From positions 62,001-126,000 of the forward strand of contig JALHOF010000010.1 in assembly GCA_022843145.1 (NCBI GenBank): a DNA stretch of 64,000 bases, written 5' to 3'. Source of the DNA: Hyphomicrobium sp. GTDB taxonomy: Bacteria; Pseudomonadota; Alphaproteobacteria; Rhizobiales; Hyphomicrobiaceae. Numbering within the stretch: position 1 is the stretch's first letter; every line of letters starts with the position of its first letter. The notes under the pieces were generated by a model. That model saw only the letters and a program-made list of their open reading frames with translations, searched no databases and had not been told where the DNA came from. Positions 34,335 through 41,855 of the stretch are shown one piece after another. A program made the translations under genes and the position numbers.

Positions 34335-35432
34335 ATGACCGCCATCCGCACGCCCGCCAAGCACTTCGCTCCGCTCGCCATCGGCGCGCCGGAACCGTAC
34401 CGCGCGCTGCCGGTGCGGCTCGAGCGCATGATCCACTTCATTCCGCCGCACAACGAAAAGATCCGCGCGAAGCTGAAGGAGACGATCAAGTCCGTCGACG
34501 TCGTGCTCGGCAATCTCGAGGATGCGATCGCGGCGACGGAGAAGGAGCAGGCGCGCGCCGGGTTCGTGTCGATGGCCAAGGAATTCGACTTCGGCCAGAC
34601 GGGGCTTTGGACACGCATCAACTGCCTCAACAGCCCGTGGGCGCTCGACGACATCACTCAGATCGTCGAGCACGCCGGCAACAAGGTCGACGTCATCATG
34701 CTGCCGAAGGTCGAGGGACCGTGGGACATCCACTATCTCGATCAGTTGCTGGCGCAGCTCGAAGCGCGGCACAAGGTCCAGAAGCCGATCCTGATCCACG
34801 CCATCCTGGAGACCGCCGAGGGCGTGAAGAACGTCGAGGCCATCGCCGCCGCATCGCCCCGCATGCACGGCATGAGCCTAGGCCCGGCCGACCTCGCGGC
34901 ATCCCGCGGCATGAAGACGACGCGCGTCGGCGGCGGGCACCCTGATTACGGCGTGCTGGCCGATCCGGGCGCCGACACCGGCGCGGGCACATCCTCTCCC
35001 GGGCGCTCCGGGGCAGGCCCCGACGCGCCGCGCGCGTTCTATCAGCAGGACCTCTGGCACTACACCATCGGCAAGATGGTCGATGCCTGCCTGTCGTATG
35101 GCTTGAAGCCGTTCTATGGCCCGTTCGGAGACTTCTCCGACAATGCCGCGTGCGAGGCGCAGTTCCGCAATGCCTTCCTGCAGGGCTGTCTCGGTGCCTG
35201 GTCGCTGCACCCCTCGCAGATCGACATCGCCAAGCGTGTGTTCTCTCCCGACGTGAAGGAAGTGCAATTCGCCAAGCGCATTCTCGACGCCATGCCCGAC
35301 GGGACCGGAGCGGTGATGCTCGACGGCAAAATGCAGGACGACGCGACCTGGAAGCAGGCCAAGGTGATCGTCGATCTGGCGAAGATCGTCGCCTCCAAGG
35401 ACGCCGAGCGCGCCACGGCATATGGACTTTGA
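34335..35432 (+). CDS. HpcH/HpaI-family CoA-ester lyase, malyl-CoA lyase-like
   Basis: A 365-residue TIM-barrel enzyme of the HpcH/HpaI aldolase/citrate lyase beta family. Features: [25 protein letters not shown] (the GDLEDA-type metal-binding region, here NLEDA), [49 protein letters not shown], and [15 protein letters not shown]. These resemble malyl-CoA lyase (serine cycle, ethylmalonyl-CoA pathway) and related CoA-ester lyases. A Gly/Ser/Pro-rich stretch at residues 214-235 ([19 protein letters not shown] region) looks like an insertion between conserved blocks. The exact substrate is not fixed by the sequence. The ATG at 34335 follows GAGGA at about 12 bases. Confidence 0.82.
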   Translation: MTAIRTPAKHFAPLAIGAPEPYRALPVRLERMIHFIPPHNEKIRAKLKETIKSVDVVLGNLEDAIAATEKEQARAGFVSMAKEFDFGQTGLWTRINCLNSPWALDDITQIVEHAGNKVDVIMLPKVEGPWDIHYLDQLLAQLEARHKVQKPILIHAILETAEGVKNVEAIAAASPRMHGMSLGPADLAASRGMKTTRVGGGHPDYGVLADPGADTGAGTSSPGRSGAGPDAPRAFYQQDLWHYTIGKMVDACLSYGLKPFYGPFGDFSDNAACEAQFRNAFLQGCLGAWSLHPSQIDIAKRVFSPDVKEVQFAKRILDAMPDGTGAVMLDGKMQDDATWKQAKVIVDLAKIVASKDAERATAYGL

Positions 35433-35481
35433 CGCTGGCGCGCGGGTTGTAGAGGACGGGCGGGCTGCGAATTACGGCGGC

Positions 35482-35510
35482 GTCAACTGTCGACAGTGAG
35501 GTGAGTTGAC
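35482..35510. promoter_or_regulatory. Palindromic site upstream of hspQ
   Basis: A perfect 12-base palindrome ACTGTCGACAGT (35486-35497) lies inside a wider inverted pair GTCAAC (35482-35487) and GTTGAC (35505-35510). It is 30-60 bases upstream of the hspQ start and could be an operator or a promoter-overlapping protein-binding site. No regulator is known from the sequence. Confidence 0.35.
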
Positions 35511-35540
35511 AGCCGGCCCGCACTCCCATGGAATGGTGCA

Positions 35541-36191
35541 ATGGACAAGACCAAGACCCCGAAGCGACGCTCAGCGCCCGCCGCCAAAGATTCAGCCGAA
35601 AACACGAGCAAGGAGACTGGCAAGGTCTCTCGCACCGTGACAGCCACGACCCGTCCCGCGAAAGCCGCAACCGCGCCATCCACAGCGAAGCCTCGCGCGC
35701 CCACCGCGAAAGCGAGCGAGCCGGACCGTGCCGTGGCACGCGGCAAGGCGGCTCGCGCCGCTAAAACCGCGGCACGGCCGGAGACGCCGGTGGCGGCGGC
35801 GCGGAAATCATCCCCGAAATCAGGTGCGAAGGCCTCAGGCGCGCGACAGAGCGCCAAGCGCAAGGCGATGCGGGAAGCGAAATTCGCGGTCGGTCAGGTG
35901 GTGCGCCATCGCGTCTATCCGTTCCGTGGCGTGGTGTTCGACATCGACCCGGTGTTCAACAACACCGAGGAGTGGTGGCTGTCGATCCCCGAGGAGATCC
36001 GGCCGCGCAAGGACCAGCCGTACTATCATCTGCTCGCCGAGAACGAAGAGACCGAGTACATCGCCTACGTCTCCGAGCAGAACCTGCTGCCCGACCAGAC
36101 CGGAGTGCCGGTGCGTCATCCACAGGTGGCGGAGATGTTCGCGGAAGACGACCGTGGGCAGTATCGCGCGCTGTTCCTGCAGGCGCACTGA
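35541..36191 (+). CDS. hspQ: Heat shock protein HspQ with long basic N-terminal tail
   Basis: A 216-residue protein. Residues 112-216 form the HspQ/YccV domain (hemimethylated-DNA-binding/Lon-adaptor family): REAKFAVGQVVRHRVYPFRG, VVFDIDPVFNNTEEWW, PYYHLLAENEETEYIAYVSE, and QNLLPDQTGVPVRHP. HspQ in enterobacteria is a specificity factor for the Lon protease. The first about 110 residues are Ala/Lys/Arg/Thr/Pro-rich and disordered, resembling histone H1 tails. E. coli HspQ is about 105 residues and lacks this tail. An ATG for a short form exists near 35868. Neighbouring genes give no function. The domain call is firm; the tail's role is inferred. Confidence 0.85.
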   Translation: MDKTKTPKRRSAPAAKDSAENTSKETGKVSRTVTATTRPAKAATAPSTAKPRAPTAKASEPDRAVARGKAARAAKTAARPETPVAAARKSSPKSGAKASGARQSAKRKAMREAKFAVGQVVRHRVYPFRGVVFDIDPVFNNTEEWWLSIPEEIRPRKDQPYYHLLAENEETEYIAYVSEQNLLPDQTGVPVRHPQVAEMFAEDDRGQYRALFLQAH

Positions 36192-36194
36192 TAA

Positions 36195-36242
36195 GTGGGC
36201 CCTTCGGTTGCCCACTCTTTTAGTTGCGCTTCGGTTGCCCAC
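36195..36242 (+). repeat. Dispersed hairpin repeat, two copies after hspQ
   Basis: Two copies: GTGGGC-CCTTCGGTT-GCCCAC (36195-36215), an inverted repeat, and GTTGCGCTTCGGTTGCCCAC (36223-36242). They share the core GCTTCGG(A/T)TGCCCAC with copies at 48.1 and 63.7 kb. The elements begin directly after the hspQ stop, so they may also act in 3' end formation. Confidence 0.6.
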
Positions 36243-36342
36243 CAGCAACCGCGCGGGCAACCGCGCCGGCCAGCGGCGAGATCACGAGTCGCGCCGAGAC
36301 GGGTCGCGTCGCGGGGCAGGCACGGTGACGTAGGGGAGCAAG

Positions 36343-36750
36343 GTGACGCCCGAGGACCGTTCGACCATGGATGCCCAGCGAAGGTGGGTACGTGATCACG
36401 TGCCGCCACACGCGCAAAGCACGCTCGACGATTGGGACGGCAAACTCAAGCTGGTCAACGCGATCCTCGCCAATCGCCTGATCGAGCCCCACGAAACACT
36501 CAAGCTGCAAAGCCTCGGGATCGTCCTCGGCGACGCACTGGCGCAAGTCCTGGATCTCGAATGGATCGTGGTCGAGGACGAGATCGGCCGCAGCCCGGCG
36601 TTGATGGCGGCGGGTACGTCGATTCGTATTTTTCCGCAGACCATGATTTCAAAGCGGATCGAGCGCGGCGAGACGGTCGACGTGTTCGATCTCTTCTCGA
36701 AAACCTGCCGCGCGGTCGCCGACGCCCGCCGCGATTCTCGCGTCGAGTGA
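36343..36750 (+). CDS. DUF3806-like protein
   Basis: A 135-residue soluble protein. The start is probably the GTG at 36343, with GGGGAG five bases upstream, and an ATG at 36367 as alternative. Blocks LQSLGIVLGDALAQVLDLEW, IVVEDEIGRSPALM, IRIFPQTMISKRIERGE and DVFDLFSKTCRAVAD resemble the DUF3806 family (a small alpha/beta domain with a conserved W..V.DE.G pattern and a P..MISKR element). Function is unknown. It is followed by a bidirectional terminator shared with the convergent ialB gene. Confidence 0.68.
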   Translation: MTPEDRSTMDAQRRWVRDHVPPHAQSTLDDWDGKLKLVNAILANRLIEPHETLKLQSLGIVLGDALAQVLDLEWIVVEDEIGRSPALMAAGTSIRIFPQTMISKRIERGETVDVFDLFSKTCRAVADARRDSRVE

Positions 36751-36780
36751 GGGATCGGGCATCCGGAACGCCGACGAAAA

Positions 36781-36808
36781 AAGCCGCCTGGATCGCTCCG
36801 GGCGGCTT
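36781..36808. terminator. Bidirectional terminator between DUF3806-like gene and IalB gene
   Basis: Stem AAGCCGCC/GGCGGCTT (36781-36788 with 36801-36808), about 12-base loop, with A-rich sequence upstream (GAAAAAA) and T-rich sequence downstream. The position between convergent genes suggests it acts on both. Confidence 0.75.
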
Positions 36809-36837
36809 TCTGATGTGTCGGTGTCAGAGGCGAGCGA

Positions 36838-37677
36838 TCACTTCTTCTCGCTGGCCTTGTCCTTGGCATTCTTGACGGCGGCGGCCGGCGGCGCGGGCGG
36901 AACCGGGACACCGGTTTCCTTCGCCGACTGCTCCTTCTTGTACTGCTCGACGAGCTCGGCCTGACGCTGCTTGATCTGGCCCATGAGCTGGCCGCGCGCC
37001 TTGGCGTACTCGGCGTTGTCGACCGGCTTGCCGGAGAACGCTTCACCGAAGCCGTCGAGCGGAACCGGGAAGCCGATAGGCTGCGCGGCGGCGTTCATGG
37101 CGAGAACCATCAGGCCGGCGCCACCCTTCAACTGCGTGATGATGTCGGCGGACGCCTCGACCTCGGCGGTGCAGCCGGCGGGATGGCAGAGCGAGTACTT
37201 GAGCTCGATCGGCTTCAGCGCCTTCTCGTCGATCTTCTCGTTCTTCGACGCCTTGTCCCACTGGTCCTTGGAGTAGACGGCGGCGCGGACGCCAGCAGGG
37301 ATCGCCATGCCGATCGGCACCATGATCATGAGGTGCTGCTTGTCGCTGCCCTCGACCTGGCGAATGGCGGCGGAGACGAGCACCATGCCGGTGTTGCCGT
37401 CGAGACGCTCGTGGTGCGTCAGGCAGATGTTCTTCTCGTCTTTGATGTCCTTGCCGTCCTTGTCCTTCTTGTTGAAGGCGGCCTTTTCGCACAGCTTGAC
37501 CCATGCGCTCTTGTTGGCGGCAGCCGCCGCAGGCGCGGCAGCGGCAGCAGGGGCAGCGGCCGGCTTGGCCGCGTCCTTCTTCTGCGCCTGTGCGAAGGCC
37601 GGCGAACCCGCCGCGATACCCACAGCGGCCATCGCTGCGATCGCGGCGATACGTGTGGTGATACCAATCGTTTTCAT
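36838..37677 (-). CDS. Invasion-associated locus B (IalB) family protein
   Basis: A 279-residue secreted protein with a Sec signal peptide (MKTIGITTRIAAIAAMAAVG, then IAAGSPAFAQAQ). A Lys/Ala-rich linker (KKDAAKPAAAPAAAAAPAAA) is followed by the IalB domain: SAWVKLCEKAAFNKKD, CLTHHERLDGNTGMVLVSAA, HLMIMVPIGMAIPAGVRAAV, and the CHPAGCTAEVEASADIITQL pair of cysteines. IalB family proteins are periplasmic or outer-membrane-associated in alphaproteobacteria; Bartonella IalB affects erythrocyte invasion, but free-living members have unknown roles. The C-terminus is Pro/Lys-rich. Confidence 0.86.
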   Translation of the reverse strand: MKTIGITTRIAAIAAMAAVGIAAGSPAFAQAQKKDAAKPAAAPAAAAAPAAAAANKSAWVKLCEKAAFNKKDKDGKDIKDEKNICLTHHERLDGNTGMVLVSAAIRQVEGSDKQHLMIMVPIGMAIPAGVRAAVYSKDQWDKASKNEKIDEKALKPIELKYSLCHPAGCTAEVEASADIITQLKGGAGLMVLAMNAAAQPIGFPVPLDGFGEAFSGKPVDNAEYAKARGQLMGQIKQRQAELVEQYKKEQSAKETGVPVPPAPPAAAVKNAKDKASEKK

Positions 37678-37968
37678 GAAGTCCGTTGCCTCTTCGTTGA
37701 GAGCCGGTCCCGCCAGCTCAGCTCACGTCCGGCGCGCAACAACACCGCGCGGCCAGCGGCGCTCCAGGCGCCTGCTGCGCCGGACTAAGGCTTGGAATAA
37801 GGCAATCCCGTGGCCGAGAAAGGCGGCTCCTGCCGATATGCCCATCGGGATTGTTGGCCCGTGGCAAAGCCGCCACGCATGGGCCGGCCGACGGCCCATC
37901 ACCGTCATGCCACGAATATGCTAGAGGACGGGGATCGCACGGCTATTCCGATCCAACGCTGGAGATCC

Positions 37969-39855
37969 ATGAGTATCGATACCTGGCTGCGACGAACGGC
38001 ACACGCGACGCTGCTTCTGACCTGCGGCGTCTTGACGGCGGCTGTGGACAACGCACGCGCCGCCTCGGATGCCCCGGCGCGGCAACATGCCATCGCCATG
38101 CACGGAACGCCGGCCGAGCCCGCCGGGTTCACGCACTTCCGGTTCGTCAATCCAGAGGCGCCCAAGGGCGGCCGCGTGACGCTCGGCGTCAGCGGATCGT
38201 ACGACAGCCTCAACCCGCTGATCGTGCGGGGACAGGCAGCGGCGGGCGTGCGGGAATTCGTTGTCGAGAGCCTGCTGGCGCGCGGCTATGACGAGCCGTT
38301 CTCGCTCTATGGGCTGTTGGCCGAGAGCATCGAGGTGCCGGACGACCGCAGCGCGATCACGTTCCATCTCAATCCCAAGGCGGCGTTCTCCGACGGCAAG
38401 CCGGTGACGGCGGAAGACGTGCTGTTCTCGTACGAATTGCTGCGCGAGCGCGGCCGGCCGAACTATCGCACGTACTACAAGAAGGTGGCGAAGGCGGAGC
38501 AACTCGGCGAGCGTAGCGTGCGCTTCGCGTTCAGCCCGGAAGATCCGGCGCCAGCCACGGGCGCGGCCGATGCGAGCGCGGGTGCTGCGAAATTCGACCG
38601 CGAAATGCCGCTCATCATGGGGCTCATGCCGGTACTGGCGAAACACCAGTTCGACGCCGAGAGCTTCGAACGGACTTCGCTCGAGCCATTCATATCGTCG
38701 GGGCCATACACGTTCGGGCGCATCGATCGCGGCCGCTCGATCAGCTACAGCCGAAATCCGAATTATTGGGGCAAGGATCTGCCGGTCAACCGCGGCCGGT
38801 TCAACTTCGACGAGGTCCGCTACGACTACTATCGCGACGCCTCGGTGATGATCGAGGAGTTCAAGACCGGACAGATCGACATCCGGCCCGAGGAGGATCC
38901 GGCGCGGTGGGCGGAGGGCTACAAGGTGCCCGCACTCGGCGAAGGCCGCATCGTCAAACGCGAGATGGACGTCGCGGTGCCGGCCGGAATGACCGGGCTC
39001 GCGTTCAATACGCGGCGGGAAATCTTCAAGGACCAGCGGGTGCGGCGGGCGCTGAACCTGCTGTTCGACTTCGAGTTCATCAACCGCTCGCTGTACTTCG
39101 GGTTGTTCAAGCGCACGGCGAGCTATTTCGAACGCTCGATGCTGTCGGCTATAGGACGGCCCGCGGACGCGCGGGAGACGGCGCTCTTGGCGGCGTTCCC
39201 GGATGCGGTCGCGCCGGCGGTCATGGCAGGCACGCACAAGCCGCCGCAATCGGACGGTTCGGGACAGAACCGCGACAACTGGCGGCTGGCGTTCGCGCTG
39301 TTGAAAGAGGCGGGCTACGAGCAGCGCGCGGGCAAACTCGTGAACGCCGCGACGGGGAAGCCACTGACGTTCGAGATCCTCGCCAACTCCACCGCGCACC
39401 CGCGCCTGCTCGCGAGCTTTACCGGCGACCTCGCGCGGCTCGGGATAACCGCCAGCGTGCGCGTGGTCGACAGCGCGCAGTATCAGGCGCGGCTGACAGG
39501 ATACGACTACGACATGATCCAGACGACGTGGCCGTCGTCGCTGTCGCCGGGGAACGAACAATTGTTCCGCTGGTCGCGGCGGGCGGCGGCGACGGAGGGC
39601 ACGTACAATTTCGCTGGCGTCGAAAGCGAAGCCGCCGACCGCATGATCGCGGCGATGCTGTCGGCCAAAACGGCGGAGGCGTTCGTGTCGGCGGTGCGCG
39701 CGCTCGACCGCGTGCTGATCTCGGGCGACTACGTGATCCCGCTGTTCCATGTGCCGAAGCAGTGGATCGCGCATTGGCGGCACATGAGAGTGCCCGCGGT
39801 GACGCCGATCTCGGGTTACAATCTCGACATCTGGTGGATCGAGGGCGAGAAGTAG
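37969..39855 (+). CDS. ABC transporter extracellular solute-binding protein, family 5 (oligopeptide type)
   Basis: A 628-residue substrate-binding protein. After a twin basic start and hydrophobic signal (MSIDTWLRRTAHATLLLTCG, then VLTAAVDNARAA) comes HFRFVNPEAPKGGRVTLG, the usual opening of YejA-like peptide-binding proteins. The SBP family 5 block is ITFHLNPKAAFSDGKPVTAEDVLFSYELL. Other blocks are FISSGPYTFG, YSRNPNYWGKDLPVNRGRFNFDEVRYDYYRD and WPSSLSPGNEQLF. It probably binds oligopeptides (or microcin C-like peptides as in YejABEF). No permease or ATPase genes are adjacent; a ligase gene follows 10-20 bases downstream. The ATG at 37969 follows GGAG. Confidence 0.88.
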   Translation: MSIDTWLRRTAHATLLLTCGVLTAAVDNARAASDAPARQHAIAMHGTPAEPAGFTHFRFVNPEAPKGGRVTLGVSGSYDSLNPLIVRGQAAAGVREFVVESLLARGYDEPFSLYGLLAESIEVPDDRSAITFHLNPKAAFSDGKPVTAEDVLFSYELLRERGRPNYRTYYKKVAKAEQLGERSVRFAFSPEDPAPATGAADASAGAAKFDREMPLIMGLMPVLAKHQFDAESFERTSLEPFISSGPYTFGRIDRGRSISYSRNPNYWGKDLPVNRGRFNFDEVRYDYYRDASVMIEEFKTGQIDIRPEEDPARWAEGYKVPALGEGRIVKREMDVAVPAGMTGLAFNTRREIFKDQRVRRALNLLFDFEFINRSLYFGLFKRTASYFERSMLSAIGRPADARETALLAAFPDAVAPAVMAGTHKPPQSDGSGQNRDNWRLAFALLKEAGYEQRAGKLVNAATGKPLTFEILANSTAHPRLLASFTGDLARLGITASVRVVDSAQYQARLTGYDYDMIQTTWPSSLSPGNEQLFRWSRRAAATEGTYNFAGVESEAADRMIAAMLSAKTAEAFVSAVRALDRVLISGDYVIPLFHVPKQWIAHWRHMRVPAVTPISGYNLDIWWIEGEK

Positions 39856-39876
39856 CGCGATCCGGTGGCGAGCGAG

Positions 39877-41388
39877 ATGACGGCCTACTTCAACATGGCG
39901 GCCTATTGCCTCGCGGCGAGGGCGGCGGCGACACCTGCCAAGCCCGCGCTCGTGGTGATGACGGACGCGGCGGCGGATGCGCCTCCGAGCGAGACCTGGA
40001 GCTATGCCGAGGCGGAGGATGCGGTGCTGCGGCTCGCGGCGGCGCTCGGCGCGCGCGGACTGCGGCGCGGCGACCGCGTGATGATCCGGCTCGAGAATAC
40101 CAGCACGTATGCGCTCATGTTTTTCGGGGCGATCGCGGGTGGGTTCGTGCCACTGCCGGTGTCGAGCCAGCTGACCGGCAGCGAGGCGTCGTTTCTTCTG
40201 GCCGATAGCGGCGCGGCGCTGCTGGTGCTCGATGAGCGGCTTGCGATGGGCAAGGTGCCGGCGGGCGTTGCGGTGATCGCGTCAGACGAGGTGGAGGCAG
40301 CGCTTCGGCATGGCCGCAGAGGAAACTATGCGGCGACGGCCGCCGACGATCCGGCTTTCTTGATCTACACGTCGGGCACGACGGCGCGGCCGAAGGGCGT
40401 GCTACACGCGCAGCGCTCGGCGCTCGGCCGGCGCCCGATGTATCAGGGCTGGTACGGCATCAGGGCCGACGACCGCATGCTGCACGCGGGCGCGTTCAAC
40501 TGGACGTTCACGCTCGGCACCGGCTTGACCGACCCGTGGGCCAACGGCGCAACCGCGATCGTGTACACCGGACCGCGCGAGCCGGAGGTGTGGCCGCGGC
40601 TCATCGCATCGACGGAGGCCACGCTTTTTGCCGCAGTGCCTGCCCTTTGCCGGCAGATCGTCAAATACGCGCCGGATGCCTTGCGCCGGTTGCCGTCGCT
40701 GCGGCATGGGCTGATCGCGGGCGAGACACCGCCGCCGGATCTGTTCGACAATTGGAGATCTGCGTCGGGAACGGACCTCTACGAGGCGCTCGGCATGAGC
40801 GAAATCTCGACCTACGTGTCGTCGTCGCCATCGGTGCCACGGCGGCCGGGCACGGCCGGAAAGGCGCAGGCGGGGCGGCGCATCGCAATCCTCGACCCGA
40901 ATGGTGGGACCGAGCCGATGCCTACGGGCGCCGAGGGGCTACTCGCCGTCCACCGCAGCGATCCGGGCCTCATGCTCGGCTATTGGAACCGGCCCGACGA
41001 GGAAGCCGACGTGATGCGCGGCGAATGGTTCGCGGGTGGCGATCTCGCGGTCATGGACGCAGACGGCTATGTCACGCATCTTGGACGCTCCAACGACGTC
41101 ATGAACGCGATGGGCTATCGTGTCAGCCCGCAGGAGGTCGAGGCGGTGCTGATGGCGCATCCGGCCGTGGCGGAAGCGGCGTGCGCGGAGATCGCGGTGG
41201 CCGAGGGCGTGCATGTCATCGCGGCGTTCGTGGTGCCGCACGATGGATTGGCGTGCGCGCCGGATCATCTTCGAGACTTCGCCGCGAGCCGGCTGGCCGC
41301 TTACAAAGTGCCGCGCGAGGTCCGGATCGTCGCGGCGCTGCCGCGCACGGCCAACGGCAAGGTGCAGCGGCGGCGGCTGGCGCTTTGA
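39877..41388 (+). CDS. AMP-dependent acyl-CoA synthetase (benzoate/acyl-CoA ligase-like)
   Basis: A 503-residue ANL-superfamily enzyme. A3 motif: LIYTSGTTARPKGVLHA (P-loop). A5 motif: YEALGMSEISTYVSS. A7/A8 motifs: GEWFAGGDLAVMDADGYVTHLGRSNDVMNAMGYRVSPQEVE, including the hinge Asp and the GYRVSP block. The catalytic lysine region near the end is RTANGKVQRRRL. Length and the YSGTT-type pattern fit benzoate-CoA ligase or short/medium-chain acyl-CoA synthetases. The substrate is unresolved. The solute-binding protein gene immediately upstream suggests a shared transcript, but a functional link is unclear. GTG at 39865 is the alternative start. Confidence 0.85.
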   Translation: MTAYFNMAAYCLAARAAATPAKPALVVMTDAAADAPPSETWSYAEAEDAVLRLAAALGARGLRRGDRVMIRLENTSTYALMFFGAIAGGFVPLPVSSQLTGSEASFLLADSGAALLVLDERLAMGKVPAGVAVIASDEVEAALRHGRRGNYAATAADDPAFLIYTSGTTARPKGVLHAQRSALGRRPMYQGWYGIRADDRMLHAGAFNWTFTLGTGLTDPWANGATAIVYTGPREPEVWPRLIASTEATLFAAVPALCRQIVKYAPDALRRLPSLRHGLIAGETPPPDLFDNWRSASGTDLYEALGMSEISTYVSSSPSVPRRPGTAGKAQAGRRIAILDPNGGTEPMPTGAEGLLAVHRSDPGLMLGYWNRPDEEADVMRGEWFAGGDLAVMDADGYVTHLGRSNDVMNAMGYRVSPQEVEAVLMAHPAVAEAACAEIAVAEGVHVIAAFVVPHDGLACAPDHLRDFAASRLAAYKVPREVRIVAALPRTANGKVQRRRLAL

Positions 41389-41492
41389 ACGTGCCCCTTT
41401 GCAATCCAGCGAAAATCGAGTGGTATGACCGCATTTGAGACGAACGTCGCGGCGGCGGGACCGGGACACGGGGACTTTTCGAGGAGGCGACG

Positions 41493-41834
41493 ATGGTTCA
41501 GGACATTATTCAGTATCTGAGCACGCATCCGGGCATCCTGGCGGCGCTTTTGCTGTTCTGCTTTCTGGCGCTGGTGGGCGGATGGTACGTCATCCACCAC
41601 CACCTCAAGCTGATCCTGGTCACGCTCTTGTGCGCGGGCGGCTTCGCGTCCGGCGTGCTCGTCGCCTATCGCGGCGTCAAGGGCGACATGCGCGACCTGG
41701 TCGCGATCGGGTTGTTCCTGATAGCGATCTTCCCGGTCATTTTCACGCAAGCCCTCAAGACCTCGAAGATCGCCTATGGCTCCTCGCGGCCGTCGCCGAC
41801 CGACAAGGGCCATGCGCGGCGCGCGGGGGTGTGA
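41493..41834 (+). CDS. Small membrane protein of unknown function
   Basis: A 113-residue protein with three hydrophobic segments (about residues 18-35, 39-58, 68-88). It has a His-rich segment GGWYVIHHHLKLILV between the first two segments. The C-terminal tail (SSRPSPTDKGHARR) is polar. No family is recognised. It has an ATG at 41493 with GAGGAGGCGACG upstream. The C-terminus stops 21 bases before the convergent mfd stop. Confidence 0.65.
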   Translation: MVQDIIQYLSTHPGILAALLLFCFLALVGGWYVIHHHLKLILVTLLCAGGFASGVLVAYRGVKGDMRDLVAIGLFLIAIFPVIFTQALKTSKIAYGSSRPSPTDKGHARRAGV

Positions 41835-41855
41835 AGGCGATCACGGTGACGGCGA

